From Schistosoma mansoni (taxonomy: Eukaryota; Platyhelminthes; Trematoda; Strigeidida; Schistosomatidae): DNA of 64,000 nucleotides. The notes beneath the pieces were generated by a model. It saw only the letters and a program-made list of their open reading frames with translations. It did not search any database and was not told the DNA's origin. Where the stretch lies: positions 8,432,717-8,496,716 of the forward strand of contig NC_031498.1 in NCBI RefSeq assembly GCF_000237925.1, given 5' to 3'. Shown in pieces: positions 37,454 to 52,068 of the stretch. Numbering within the stretch: position 1 is the first letter of the stretch; each line of letters begins with the position of its first letter. The translations under genes were made by a program, and so were the position numbers.

Positions 37454-40400
37454 TGTTGTTGTTGTTGTTGTTGTTGTTTTGGTTGAAATGTTCGATTTGT
37501 TCATGAGTCGACTGGCTACTGAGAATGTGTGTATAAGTAGTATGATTGGTTGTATGTGAACGGAATGGAAAGTGTTGCTGAGCAGTGTTGTTCGGTGTTG
37601 ATGCGGTTGATAATGTTGATTTTGGTGTGTATGTTGATGTTGGGTGTGTGTGTTTGTGGAATGGTGCTGTTCAGTGTGGTGTTTGTGTATGTGTCAGTGT
37701 TTGATGTGCAAATGGATGTGTGAAGATTTAGTTAGAGTGGTGTGGTGGCTACGTGTTGATTGGGCTTGTCTGGTTGACTTTGCGCAGTGGCGGTACCGTA
37801 GCCAATGAAGTTTATCTGAGGCGCGGTTATTGCTAGTTGAAAACTACTCCCAATACCCCGCACCGATGGCGTGAAATATCGTTGTCGGATGCAATTTTTC
37901 TAGGCCGTATCTGGCCCAATTTACACAATACAGATGTTCGTCGCTGGCTGACTAGCTAGCTACCTAGCTCGCTCGCACACTCACACACCGACACACGCAC
38001 ACTGTCTACGACCCACAATTATACTGTCTCTCAGTCTCTGTCACAACACCATACACAGATCCTACTCTCACACACACCTACACGAACACTGTGACACACA
38101 ACCAAACAACAGCAACAACCATACAAACACTCCAACTAATAATAATATCAGTAATTCCAATAATGTACAAATAGCACCACTAACACTAGTAACATTGTTA
38201 TCATTATTCTTCTTCCTCGTATAATCATTAATTTCATTATTATCACTAATAATAATAATAATAATAATAATACTGCTACCAATTACGACTACTAATAATG
38301 CTACTATTACTATTACAACAACAACAACAACAACAACTACTACTACTACTACTACTACTTCTCATATCGCCACTGCTGCTTTTACTACAACTGCCAATAA
38401 TGATAAATACCACACAACCGGAAAATTACAACCTATTATAACACACTCAACTCTCGGTTATGCACACATCTCCCCTTAGCATAGTTCTCATGCAGCAGCA
38501 ACAGCAACTCATCACCAACACTTACCACAACACAAACCTACATCACCACATTCAATCGTTGTGTGTGTTGCACACAAACAGTCTGATGCGTACGCGTACG
38601 CACACGAGCACGCACACGCGCAGGCGCACGCTCAAACACACTCTCTCTCGACACACACATAAAAACAAACACTCGCTTGCTGGCCCTATCGCTCGCTACC
38701 TCACACGCACACATTCTATGTTACATGTCAACTCGTCATTACAGTGCAGGTGGAACTCGAACACAGTGTCAGTGCACATCGATCAGAAACCACACATCGT
38801 CATGAAGATCACACTGATCATTAGCATGAAGTTCGTGGTAACGTGTGATGTATCTAGGGTAGTGAGTAGAGAGAATTATGCATGTAGTATGGCAGATCGA
38901 ATTGAAGTTGTTTGACGTGTTCAATGATCAACTGAGATACTTATTCATTGAGCTGCTAACACATTCAACCTCTCACTCTCTCATCAGACATGACTATCTG
39001 TGTACATAGGAATTATGTAAATAGTTAGATAGATATTTCTACATAGGATTATGCACAGTGGTGTGATCATGACTTCCTTTGTTGTGTGGGTGTTTGTTTT
39101 CGCATCGCTGTCATGCAGTTGTTGTTGTTGTTGTTGTTGTTTTTTGTCATTACAATCCTCCTCCTCCTCCTCCTCCTCTTCATCATCATCATCATCATCA
39201 TCATCATTGTTGTTGTTGTTGTTTTGGTTGAAATGTTCGATTTGTTCATGAGTCGACTGGCTACTGAGAATGTGTGTATAAGTAGTATGATTGGTTGTAT
39301 GTGAACGGAATGGAAAGTGTTGCTGAGCAGTGTTGTTCGGTGTTGATGCGGTTGATAATGTTGATTTTGGTGTGTATGTTGATGTTGGGTGTGTGTGTTT
39401 GTGGAATGGTGCTGTTCAGTGTGGTGTTTGTGTATGTGTCAGTGTTTGATGTGCAAATGGATGTGTGAAGATTTAGTTAGAGTGGTGTGGTGGCTACGTG
39501 TTGATTGGGCTTGTCTGGTTGACTTTGCGCAGTGGCGGTACCGTAGCCAATGAAGTTTATCTGAGGCGCGGTTATTGCTAGTTGAAAACTACTCCCAATA
39601 CCCCGCACCGATGGCGTGAAATATCGTTGTCGGATGCAATTTTTCTAGGCCGTATCTGGCCCAATTTACACAATACAGATGTTCGTCGCTGGCTGACTAG
39701 CTAGCTACCTAGCTCGCTCGCACACTCACACACCGACACACGCACACTGTCTACGACCCACAATTATACTGTCTCTCAGTCTCTGTCACAACACCATACA
39801 CAGATCCTACTCTCACACACACCTACACGAACACTGTGACACACAACCAAACAACAGCAACAACCATACAAACACTCCAACTAATAATAATATCAGTAAT
39901 TCCAATAATGTACAAATAGCACCACTAACACTAGTAACATTGTTATCATTATTCTTCTTCCTCGTATAATCATTAATTTCATTATTATCACTAATAATAA
40001 TAATAATACTGCTACCAATTATACTGCTACGACTACTAATAATGCTACTATTACTATTACAACAACAACAACAACAACAACTACTACTACTACTACTACT
40101 ACTTCTCATATCGCCACTGCTGCTTTTACTACAACTGCCAATAATGATAAATACCACACAACCGGAAAATTACAACCTATTATAACACACTCAACTCTCG
40201 GTTATGCACACATCTCCCCTTAGCATAGTTCTCATGCAGCAGCAACAGCAACTCATCACCAACACTTACCACAACACAAACCTACATCACCACATTCAAT
40301 CGTTGTGTGTGTTGCACACAAACAGTCTGATGCGTACGCGTACGCACACGAGCACGCACACGCGCAGGCGCACGCTCAAACACACTCTCTCTCGACACAC

Positions 40401-40862
40401 ACATAAAAACAAACACTCGCTTGCTGGCCCTATCGCTCGCTACCTCACACGCACACATTCTATGTTACATGTCAACTCGTCATTACAGTGCAGGTGGAAC
40501 TCGAACACAGTGTCAGTGCACATCGATCAGAAACCACACATCGTCATGAAGATCACACTGATCATTAGCATGAAGTTCGTGGTAACGTGTGATGTATCTA
40601 GGGTAGTGAGTAGAGAGAATTATGCATGTAGTATGGCAGATCGAATTGAAGTTGTTTGACGTGTTCAATGATCAACTGAGATACTTATTCATTGAGCTGC
40701 TAACACATTCAACCTCTCACTCTCTCATCAGACATGACTATCTGTGTACATAGGAATTATGTAAATAGTTAGATAGATATTTCTACATAGGATTATGCAC
40801 AGTGGTGTGATCATGACTTCCTTTGTTGTGTGGGTGTTTGTTTTCGCATCGCTGTCATGCAG

Positions 40863-40901
<39 letters not shown>

Positions 40902-40957
40902 TTTGTCATTACAATCCTCCTCCTCCTCCTCCTCCTCTTCATCATCATCATCATCAT

Positions 40958-40992
<35 letters not shown>

Positions 40993-43900
40993 TGGTTGAA
41001 ATGTTCGATTTGTTCATGAGTCGACTGGCTACTGAGAATGTGTGTATAAGTAGTATGATTGGTTGTATGTGAACGGAATGGAAAGTGTTGCTGAGCAGTG
41101 TTGTTCGGTGTTGATGCGGTTGATAATGTTGATTTTGGTGTGTATGTTGATGTTGGGTGTGTGTGTGTTTGTGGAATGGTGCTGTTCAGTGTGGTGTTTG
41201 TGTATGTGTCAGTGTTTGATGTGCAAATGGATGTGTGAAGATTTAGTTAGAGTGGTGTGGTGGCTACGTGTTGATTGGGCTTGTCTGGTTGACTTTGCGC
41301 AGTGGCGGTACCGTAGCCAATGAAGTTTATCTGAGGCGCGGTTATTGCTAGTTGAAAACTACTCCCAATACCCCGCACCGATGGCGTGAAATATCGTTGT
41401 CGGATGCAATTTTTCTAGGCCGTATCTGGCCCAATTTACACAATACAGATGTTCGTCGCTGGCTGACTAGCTAGCTACCTAGCTCGCTCGCACACTCACA
41501 CACCGACACACGCACACTGTCTACGACCCACAATTATACTGTCTCTCAGTCTCTGTCACAACACCATACACAGATCCTACTCTCACACACACCTACACGA
41601 ACACTGTGACACACAACCAAACAACAGCAACAACCATACAAACACTCCAACTAATAATAATATCAGTAATTCCAATAATGTACAAATAGCACCACTAACA
41701 CTAGTAACATTGTTATCATTATTCTTCTTCCTCGTATAATCATTAATTTCATTATTATCACTAATAATAATAATAATAATACTGCTACCAATTATACTGC
41801 TACGACTACTAATAATGCTACTATTACTATTACAACAACAACAACAACAACAACTACTACTACTACTACTACTACTTCTCATATCGCCACTGCTGCTTTT
41901 ACTACAACTGCCAATAATGATAAATACCACACAACCGGAAAATTACAACCTATTATAACACACTCAACTCTCGGTTATGCACACATCTCCCCTTAGCATA
42001 GTTCTCATGCAGCAGCAACAGCAACTCATCACCAACACTTACCACAACACAAACCTACATCACCACATTCAATCGTTGTGTGTGTTGCACACAAACAGTC
42101 TGATGCGTACGCGTACGCACACGAGCACGCACACGCGCAGGCGCACGCTCAAACACACTCTCTCTCGACACACACATAAAAACAAACACTCGCTTGCTGG
42201 CCCTATCGCTCGCTACCTCACACGCACACATTCTATGTTACATGTCAACTCGTCATTACAGTGCAGGTGGAACTCGAACACAGTGTCAGTGCACATCGAT
42301 CAGAAACCACACATCGTCATGAAGATCACACTGATCATTAGCATGAAGTTCGTGGTAACGTGTGATGTATCTAGGGTAGTGAGTAGAGAGAATTATGCAT
42401 GTAGTATGGCAGATCGAATTGAAGTTGTTTGACGTGTTCAATGATCAACTGAGATACTTATTCATTGAGCTGCTAACACATTCAACCTCTCACTCTCTCA
42501 TCAGACATGACTATCTGTGTACATAGGAATTATGTAAATAGTTAGATAGATATTTCTACATAGGATTATGCACAGTGGTGTGATCATGACTTCCTTTGTT
42601 GTGTGGGTGTTTGTTTTCGCATCGCTGTCATGCAGTTGTTGTTGTTGTTGTTGTTTTTTTTTGTCATTACAATCCTCCTCCTCCTCCTCCTCCTCTTCAT
42701 CATCATCATCATCATCATCATCATTGTTGTTGTTGTTGTTTTGGTTGAAATGTTCGATTTGTTCATGAGTCGACTGGCTACTGAGAATGTGTGTATAAGT
42801 AGTATGATTGGTTGTATGTGAACGGAATGGAAAGTGTTGCTGAGCAGTGTTGTTCGGTGTTGATGCGGTTGATAATGTTGATTTTGGTGTGTATGTTGAT
42901 GTTGGGTGTGTGTGTTTGTGGAATGGTGCTGTTCAGTGTGGTGTTTGTGTATGTGTCAGTGTTTGATGTGCAAATGGATGTGTGAAGATTTAGTTAGAGT
43001 GGTGTGGTGGCTACGTGTTGATTGGGCTTGTCTGGTTGACTTTGCGCAGTGGCGGTACCGTAGCCAATGAAGTTTATCTGAGGCGCGGTTATTGCTAGTT
43101 GAAAACTACTCCCAATACCCCGCACCGATGGCGTGAAATATCGTTGTCGGATGCAATTTTTCTAGGCCGTATCTGGCCCAATTTACACAATACAGATGTT
43201 CGTCGCTGGCTGACTAGCTAGCTACCTAGCTCGCTCGCACACTCACACACCGACACACGCACACTGTCTACGACCCACAATTATACTGTCTCTCAGTCTC
43301 TGTCACAACACCATACACAGATCCTACTCTCACACACACCTACACGAACACTGTGACACACAACCAAACAACAGCAACAACCATACAAACACTCCAACTA
43401 ATAATAATATCAGTAATTCCAATAATGTACAAATAGCACCACTAACACTAGTAACATTGTTATCATTATTCTTCTTCCTCGTATAATCATTAATTTCATT
43501 ATTATCACTAATAATAATAATAATAATACTGCTACCAATTATACTGCTACTGCTACGACTACTAATAATGCTACTATTACTATTACAACAACAACAACTA
43601 CTACTACTACTACTTCTCATATCGCCACTGCTGCTTTTACTACAACTGCCAATAATGATAAATACCACACAACCGGAAAATTACAACCTATTATAACACA
43701 CTCAACTCTCGGTTATGCACACATCTCCCCTTAGCATAGTTCTCATGCAGCAGCAACAGCAACTCATCACCAACACTTACCACAACACAAACCTACATCA
43801 CCACATTCAATCGTTGTGTGTGTTGCACACAAACAGTCTGATGCGTACGCGTACGCACACGAGCACGCACACGCGCAGGCGCACGCTCAAACACACTCTC

Positions 43901-46185
43901 TCTCGACACACACATAAAAACAAACACTCGCTTGCTGGCCCTATCGCTCGCTACCTCACACGCACACATTCTATGTTACATGTCAACTCGTCATTACAGT
44001 GCAGGTGGAACTCGAACACAGTGTCAGTGCACATCGATCAGAAACCACACATCGTCATGAAGATCACACTGATCATTAGCATGAAGTTCGTGGTAACGTG
44101 TGATGTATCTAGGGTAGTGAGTAGAGAGAATTATGCATGTAGTATGGCAGATCGAATTGAAGTTGTTTGACGTGTTCAATGATCAACTGAGATACTTATT
44201 CATTGAGCTGCTAACACATTCAACCTCTCACTCTCTCATCAGACATGACTATCTGTGTACATAGGAATTATGTAAATAGTTAGATAGATATTTCTACATA
44301 GGATTATGCACAGTGGTGTGATCATGACTTCCTTTGTTGTGTGGGTGTTTGTTTTCGCATCGCTGTCATGCAGTTGTTGTTGTTGTTGTTGTTTTTTGTC
44401 ATTACAATCCTCCTCCTCCTCCTCCTCCTCTTCATCATCATCATCATCATCATCATTGTTGTTGTTGTTGTTTTGGTTGAAATGTTCGATTTGTTCATGA
44501 GTCGACTGGCTACTGAGAATGTGTGTATAAGTAGTATGATTGGTTGTATGTGAACGGAATGGAAAGTGTTGCTGAGCAGTGTTGTTCGGTGTTGATGCGG
44601 TTGATAATGTTGATTTTGGTGTGTATGTTGATGTTGGGTGTGTGTGTTTGTGGAATGGTGCTGTTCAGTGTGGTGTTTGTGTATGTGTCAGTGTTTGATG
44701 TGCAAATGGATGTGTGAAGATTTAGTTAGAGTGGTGTGGTGGCTACGTGTTGATTGGGCTTGTCTGGTTGACTTTGCGCAGTGGCGGTACCGTAGCCAAT
44801 GAAGTTTATCTGAGGCGCGGTTATTGCTAGTTGAAAACTACTCCCAATACCCCGCACCGATGGCGTGAAATATCGTTGTCGGATGCAATTTTTCTAGGCC
44901 GTATCTGGCCCAATTTACACAATACAGATGTTCGTCGCTGGCTGACTAGCTAGCTACCTAGCTCGCTCGCACACTCACACACCGACACACGCACACGGCT
45001 ACGACCCACAATTATACTGTCTCTCAGTCTCTGTCACAACACCATACACAGATCCTACTCTCACACACACCTACACGAACACTGTGACACACAACCAAAC
45101 AACAGCAACAACCATACAAACACTCCAACTAATAATAATATCAGTAATTCCAATAATGTACAAATAGCACCACTAACACTAGTAACATTGTTATCATTAT
45201 TCTTCTTCCTCGTATAATCATTAATTTCATTATTATCACTAATAATAATAATAATAATAATAATAATATTAATAATAATACTGCTACCAATTATACTGCT
45301 ACGACTACTAATAATGCTACTATTACTATTACAACAACAACAACAACTACTACTACTACTACTTCTCATATCGCCACTGCTGCTTTTACTACAACTGCCA
45401 ATAATGATAAATACCACACAACCGGAAAATTACAACCTATTATAACACACTCAACTCTCGGTTATGCACACATCTCCCCTTAGCATAGTTCTCATGCAGC
45501 AGCAACAGCAACTCATCACCAACACTTACCACAACACAAACCTACATCACCACATTCAATCGTTGTGTGTGTTGCACACAAACAGTCTGATGCGTACGCG
45601 TACGCACACGAGCACGCACACGCGCAGGCGCACGCTCAAACACACTCTCTCTCGACACACACATAAAAACAAACACTCGCTTGCTGGCCCTATCGCTCGC
45701 TACCTCACACGCACACATTCTATGTTACATGTCAACTCGTCATTACAGTGCAGGTGGAACTCGAACACAGTGTCAGTGCACATCGATCAGAAACCACACA
45801 TCGTCATGAAGATCACACTGATCATTAGCATGAAGTTCGTGGTAACGTGTGATGTATCTAGGGTAGTGAGTAGAGAGAATTATGCATGTAGTATGGCAGA
45901 TCGAATTGAAGTTGTTTGACGTGTTCAATGATCAACTGAGATACTTATTCATTGAGCTGCTAACACATTCAACCTCTCACTCTCTCATCAGACATGACTA
46001 TCTGTGTACATAGGAATTATGTAAATAGTTAGATAGATATTTCTACATAGGATTATGCACAGTGGTGTGATCATGACTTCCTTTGTTGTGTGGGTGTTTG
46101 TTTTCGCATCGCTGTCATGCAGTTGTTGTTGTTGTTGTTGTTGTTGTTTTTTGTCATTACAATCCTCCTCCTCCTCCTCCTCCTC

Positions 46186-46245
<60 letters not shown>

Positions 46246-49200
46246 TTGGTTGAAATGTTCGATTTGTTCATGAGTCGACTGGCTACTGAGAATGTGTGTA
46301 TAAGTAGTATGATTGGTTGTATGTGAACGGAATGGAAAGTGTTGCTGAGCAGTGTTGTTCGGTGTTGATGCGGTTGATAATGTTGATTTTGGTGTGTATG
46401 TTGATGTTGGGTGTGTGTGTTTGTGGAATGGTGCTGTTCAGTGTGGTGTTTGTGTATGTGTCAGTGTTTGATGTGCAAATGGATGTGTGAAGATTTAGTT
46501 AGAGTGGTGTGGTGGCTACGTGTTGATTGGGCTTGTCTGGTTGACTTTGCGCAGTGGCGGTACCGTAGCCAATGAAGTTTATCTGAGGCGCGGTTATTGC
46601 TAGTTGAAAACTACTCCCAATACCCCGCACCGATGGCGTGAAATATCGTTGTCGGATGCAATTTTTCTAGGCCGTATCTGGCCCAATTTACACAATACAG
46701 ATGTTCGTCGCTGGCTGACTAGCTAGCTACCTAGCTCGCTCGCACACTCACACACCGACACACGCACACTGTCTACGACCCACAATTATACTGTCTCTCA
46801 GTCTCTGTCACAACACCATACACAGATCCTACTCTCACACACACCTACACGAACACTGTGACACACAACCAAACAACAGCAACAACCATACAAACACTCC
46901 AACTAATAATAATATCAGTAATTCCAATAATGTACAAATAGCACCACTAACACTAGTAACATTGTTATCATTATTCTTCTTCCTCGTATAATCATTAATT
47001 TCATTATTATCACTAATAATAATAATAATAATGCTACCAATTATACTGCTACGACTACTAATAATGCTACTATTACTATTACAACAACAACAAAACAACT
47101 ACTACTACTACTACTACTACTTCTCATATCGCCACTGCTGCTTTTACTACAACTGCCAATAATGATAAATACCACACAACCGGAAAATTACAACCTATTA
47201 TAACACACTCAACTCTCGGTTATGCACACATCTCCCCTTAGCATAGTTCTCATGCAGCAGCAACAGCAACTCATCACCAACACTTACCACAACACAAACC
47301 TACATCACCACATTCAATCGTTGTGTGTGTTGCACACAAACAGTCTGATGCGTACGCGTACGCACACGAGCACGCACACGCGCAGGCGCACGCTCAAACA
47401 CACTCTCTCTCGACACACACATAAAAACAAACACTCGCTTGCTGGCCCTATCGCTCGCTACCTCACACGCACACATTCTATGTTACATGTCAACTCGTCA
47501 TTACAGTGCAGGTGGAACTCGAACACAGTGTCAGTGCACATCGATCAGAAACCACACATCGTCATGAAGATCACACTGATCATTAGCATGAAGTTCGTGG
47601 TAACGTGTGATGTATCTAGGGTAGTGAGTAGAGAGAATTATGCATGTAGTATGGCAGATCGAATTGAAGTTGTTTGACGTGTTCAATGATCAACTGAGAT
47701 ACTTATTCATTGAGCTGCTAACACATTCAACCTCTCACTCTCTCATCAGACATGACTATCTGTGTACATAGGAATTATGTAAATAGTTAGATAGATATTT
47801 CTACATAGGATTATGCACAGTGGTGTGATCATGACTTCCTTTGTTGTGTGGGTGTTTGTTTTCGCATCGCTGTCATGCAGTTGTTGTTGTTGTTGTTGTT
47901 GTTGTTTTTTGTCATTACAATCCTCCTCCTCCTCCTCCTCCTCTTCATCATCATCATCATCATCATCATCATTGTTGTTGTTTTGGTTGAAATGTTCGAT
48001 TTGTTCATGAGTCGACTGGCTACTGAGAATGTGTGTATAAGTAGTATGATTGGTTGTATGTGAACGGAATGGAAAGTGTTGCTGAGCAGTGTTGTTCGGT
48101 GTTGATGCGGTTGATAATGTTGATTTTGGTGTGTATGTTGATGTTGGGTGTGTGTGTTTGTGGAATGGTGCTGTTCAGTGTGGTGTTTGTGTATGTGTCA
48201 GTGTTTGATGTGCAAATGGATGTGTGAAGATTTAGTTAGAGTGGTGTGGTGGCTACGTGTTGATTGGGCTTGTCTGGTTGACTTTGCGCAGTGGTGGTAC
48301 CGTAGCCAATGAAGTTTATCTGAGGCGCGGTTATTGCTAGTTGAAAACTACTCCCAATACCCCGCACCGATGGCGTGAAATATCGTTGTCGGATGCAATT
48401 TTTCTAGGCCGTATCTGGCCCAATTTACACAATACAGATGTTCGTCGCTGGCTGACTAGCTAGCTACCTAGCTCGCTCGCACACTCACACACCGACACAC
48501 GCACACTGTCTACGACCCACAATTATACTGTCTCTCAGTCTCTGTCACAACACCATACACAGATCCTACTCTCACACACACCTACACGAACACTGTGACA
48601 CACAACCAAACAACAGCAACAACCATACAAACACTCCAACTAATAATAATATCAGTAATTCCAATAATGTACAAATAGCACCACTAACACTAGTAACATT
48701 GTTATCATTATTCTTCTTCCTCGTATAATCATTAATTTCATTATTATCACTAATAATAATAATAATACTGCTACCAATTATACTGCTACGACTACTAATA
48801 ATGCTACTATTACTATTACAACAACAACAACAACAACAACTACTACTACTACTACTTCTCATATCGCCACTGCTGCTTTTACTACAACTGCCAATAATGA
48901 TAAATACCACACAACCGGAAAATTACAACCTATTATAACACACTCAACTCTCGGTTATGCACACATCTCCCCTTAGCATAGTTCTCATGCAGCAGCAACA
49001 GCAACTCATCACCAACACTTACCACAACACAAACCTACATCACCACATTCAATCGTTGTGTGTGTTGCACACAAACAGTCTGATGCGTACGCGTACGCAC
49101 ACGAGCACGCACACGCGCAGGCGCACGCTCAAACACACTCTCTCTCGACACACACATAAAAACAAACACTCGCTTGCTGGCCCTATCGCTCGCTACCTCA

Positions 49201-49704
49201 CACGCACACATTCTATGTTACATGTCAACTCGTCATTACAGTGCAGGTGGAACTCGAACACAGTGTCAGTGCACATCGATCAGAAACCACACATCGTCAT
49301 GAAGATCACACTGATCATTAGCATGAAGTTCGTGGTAACGTGTGATGTATCTAGGGTAGTGAGTAGAGAGAATTATGCATGTAGTATGGCAGATCGAATT
49401 GAAGTTGTTTGACGTGTTCAATGATCAACTGAGATACTTATTCATTGAGCTGCTAACACATTCAACCTCTCACTCTCTCATCAGACATGACTATCTGTGT
49501 ACATAGGAATTATGTAAATAGTTAGATAGATATTTCTACATAGGATTATGCACAGTGGTGTGATCATGACTTCCTTTGTTGTGTGGGTGTTTGTTTTCGC
49601 ATCGCTGTCATGCAGTTGTTGTTGTTGTTGTTGTTGTTGTTTTTTGTCATTACAATCCTCCTCCTCCTCCTCCTCCTCTTCATCATCATCATCATCATCA
49701 TCAT

Positions 49705-49735
<31 letters not shown>

Positions 49736-50494
49736 TTGGTCGATTTGTTCATGAGTCGACTGGCTACTGAGAATGTGTGTATAAGTAGTATGATTGGTTG
49801 TATGTGAACGGAATGGAAAGTGTTGCTGAGCAGTGTTGTTCGGTGTTGATGCGGTTGATAATGTTGATTTTGGTGTGTATGTTGATGTTGGGTGTGTGTG
49901 TTTGTGGAATGGTGCTGTTCAGTGTGGTGTTTGTGTATGTGTCAGTGTTTGATGTGCAAATGGATGTGTGAAGATTTAGTTAGAGTGGTGTGGTGGCTAC
50001 GTGTTGATTGGGCTTGTCTGGTTGACTTTGCGCAGTGGCGGTACCGTAGCCAATGAAGTTTATCTGAGGCGCGGTTATTGCTAGTTGAAAACTACTCCCA
50101 ATACCCCGCACCGATGGCGTGAAATATCGTTGTCGGATGCAATTTTTCTAGGCCGTATCTGGCCCAATTTACACAATACAGATGTTCGTCACTGGCTGAC
50201 TAGCTAGCTACCTAGCTCGCTCGCACACTCACACACCGACACACGCACACTGTCTACGACCCACAATTATACTGTCTCTCAGTCTCTGTCACAACACCAT
50301 ACACAGATCCTACTCTCACACACACCTACACGAACACTGTGACACACAACCAAACAACAGCAACAACCATACAAACACTCCAACTAATAATAATATCAGT
50401 AATTCCAATAATGTACAAATAGCACCACTAACACTAGTAACATTGTTATCATTATTCTTCTTCCTCGTATAATCATTAATTTCATTATTATCAC

Positions 50495-50528
<34 letters not shown>

Positions 50529-51440
50529 GCTACCAATTATACTGCTACGACTACTAATAATGCTACTATTACTATTACAACAACAACAACAACAACTACT
50601 ACTACTACTACTACTACTTCTCATATCGCCACTGCTGCTTTTACTACAACTGCCAATAATGATAAATACCACACAACCGGAAAATTACAACCTATTATAA
50701 CACACTCAACTCTCGGTTATGCACACATCTCCCCTTAGCATAGTTCTCATGCAGCAGCAACAGCAACTCATCACCAACACTTACCACAACACAAACCTAC
50801 ATCACCACATTCAATCGTTGTGTGTGTTGCACACAAACAGTCTGATGCGTACGCGTACGCACACGAGCACGCACACGCGCAGGCGCACGCTCAAACACAC
50901 TCTCTCTCGACACACACATAAAAACAAACACTCGCTTGCTGGCCCTATCGCTCGCTACCTCACACGCACACATTCTATGTTACATGTCAACTCGTCATTA
51001 CAGTGCAGGTGGAACTCGAACACAGTGTCAGTGCACATCGATCAGAAACCACACATCGTCATGAAGATCACACTGATCATTAGCATGAAGTTCGTGGTAA
51101 CGTGTGATGTATCTAGGGTAGTGAGTAGAGAGAATTATGCATGTAGTATGGCAGATCGAATTGAAGTTGTTTGACGTGTTCAATGATCAACTGAGATACT
51201 TATTCATTGAGCTGCTAACACATTCAACCTCTCACTCTCTCATCAGACATGACTATCTGTGTACATAGGAATTATGTAAATAGTTAGATAGATATTTCTA
51301 CATAGGATTATGCACAGTGGTGTGATCATGACTTCCTTTGTTGTGTGGGTGTTTGTTTTCGCATCGCTGTCATGCAGTTGTTGTTGTTGTTGTTGTTGTT
51401 GTTTTTTGTCATTACAATCCTCCTCCTCCTCCTCCTCCTC

Positions 51441-51500
<60 letters not shown>

Positions 51501-51522
51501 TTGGTTGAAATGTTCGATTTGT

Positions 51523-52068
51523 TCATGAGTACTGAGAATGTGTGTATAAGTAGTATGATTGGTTGTATGTGAACGGAATGGAAAGTGTTGCTGAGCAGTG
51601 TTGTTCGGTGTTGATGCGGTTGATAATGTTGATTTTGGTGTGTATGTTGATGTTGGGTGTGTGTGTTTGTGGAATGGTGCTGTTCAGTGTGGTGTTTGTG
51701 TATGTGTCAGTGTTTGATGTGCAAATGGATGTGTGAAGATTTAGTTAGAGTGGTGTGGTGGCTACGTGTTGATTGGGCTTGTCTGGTTGACTTTGCGCAG
51801 TGGTGGTACCGTAGCCAATGAAGTTTATCTGAGGCGCGGTTATTGCTAGTTGAAAACTACTCCCAATGCCCCGCACCGATGGCGTGAAATATCGTTGTCG
51901 GATGCAATTTTTCTAGGCCGTATCTGGCCCAATTTACACAATACAGATGTTCGTCGCTGGCTGACTAGCTAGCTACCTAGCCCGCTCGCACACTCACACA
52001 CCGACACACGCACACTGTCTACGACCCACAATTATACTGTCTCTCAGTCTCTGTCACAACACCATACA
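51523..52068 (+). repeat. Terminal partial satellite unit
   Basis: The last unit stops after 546 bp at ACACCATACA and then joins unique sequence. It has several private changes (GAGTACTGAG at its start, AATGCCCCGC, TAGCCCGCTCG), more than internal units. This is expected for array edges, which take part less in homogenising exchange. Confidence 0.9.

Larger units (their letters stand above)
18183..52068 (+). repeat. Tandem satellite, 19 full units of ~1.75 kb plus a partial unit
   Basis: Taking TCATGAGTCGAC as the unit start, units begin at 18183, 19957, 21710, 23463, 25221, 26976, 28731, 30469, 32214, 33965, 35727, 37501, 39246, 41014, 42763, 44495, 46268, 48005, 49749 and 51523 (the last runs only to 52068). 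Unit lengths are 1,732-1,774 bp, mean about 1,755. Differences are almost all in triplet tracts; outside them there are only a few substitutions or small indels per unit. All units are head to tail, with sharp edges at both ends. There is no rRNA, tRNA, transposase or LTR signature. Near-identity implies recent amplification or continuing homogenisation. Not recognised as a named satellite. Confidence 0.97.

Noticed and set aside
18183-52068. Open frames made of runs of Ser, Cys, Leu, Ile, Asn, Thr, Met or Val in every satellite unit, on both strands
   Set aside because: They are translations of triplet microsatellites in three frames; each run changes length between units and none has a domain.
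18183-52068. CRISPR-like or rDNA interpretation of the tandem array
   Set aside because: Units are 1.75 kb and head to tail without spacer-type alternation, and no rRNA sequence is visible; the genome is animal.
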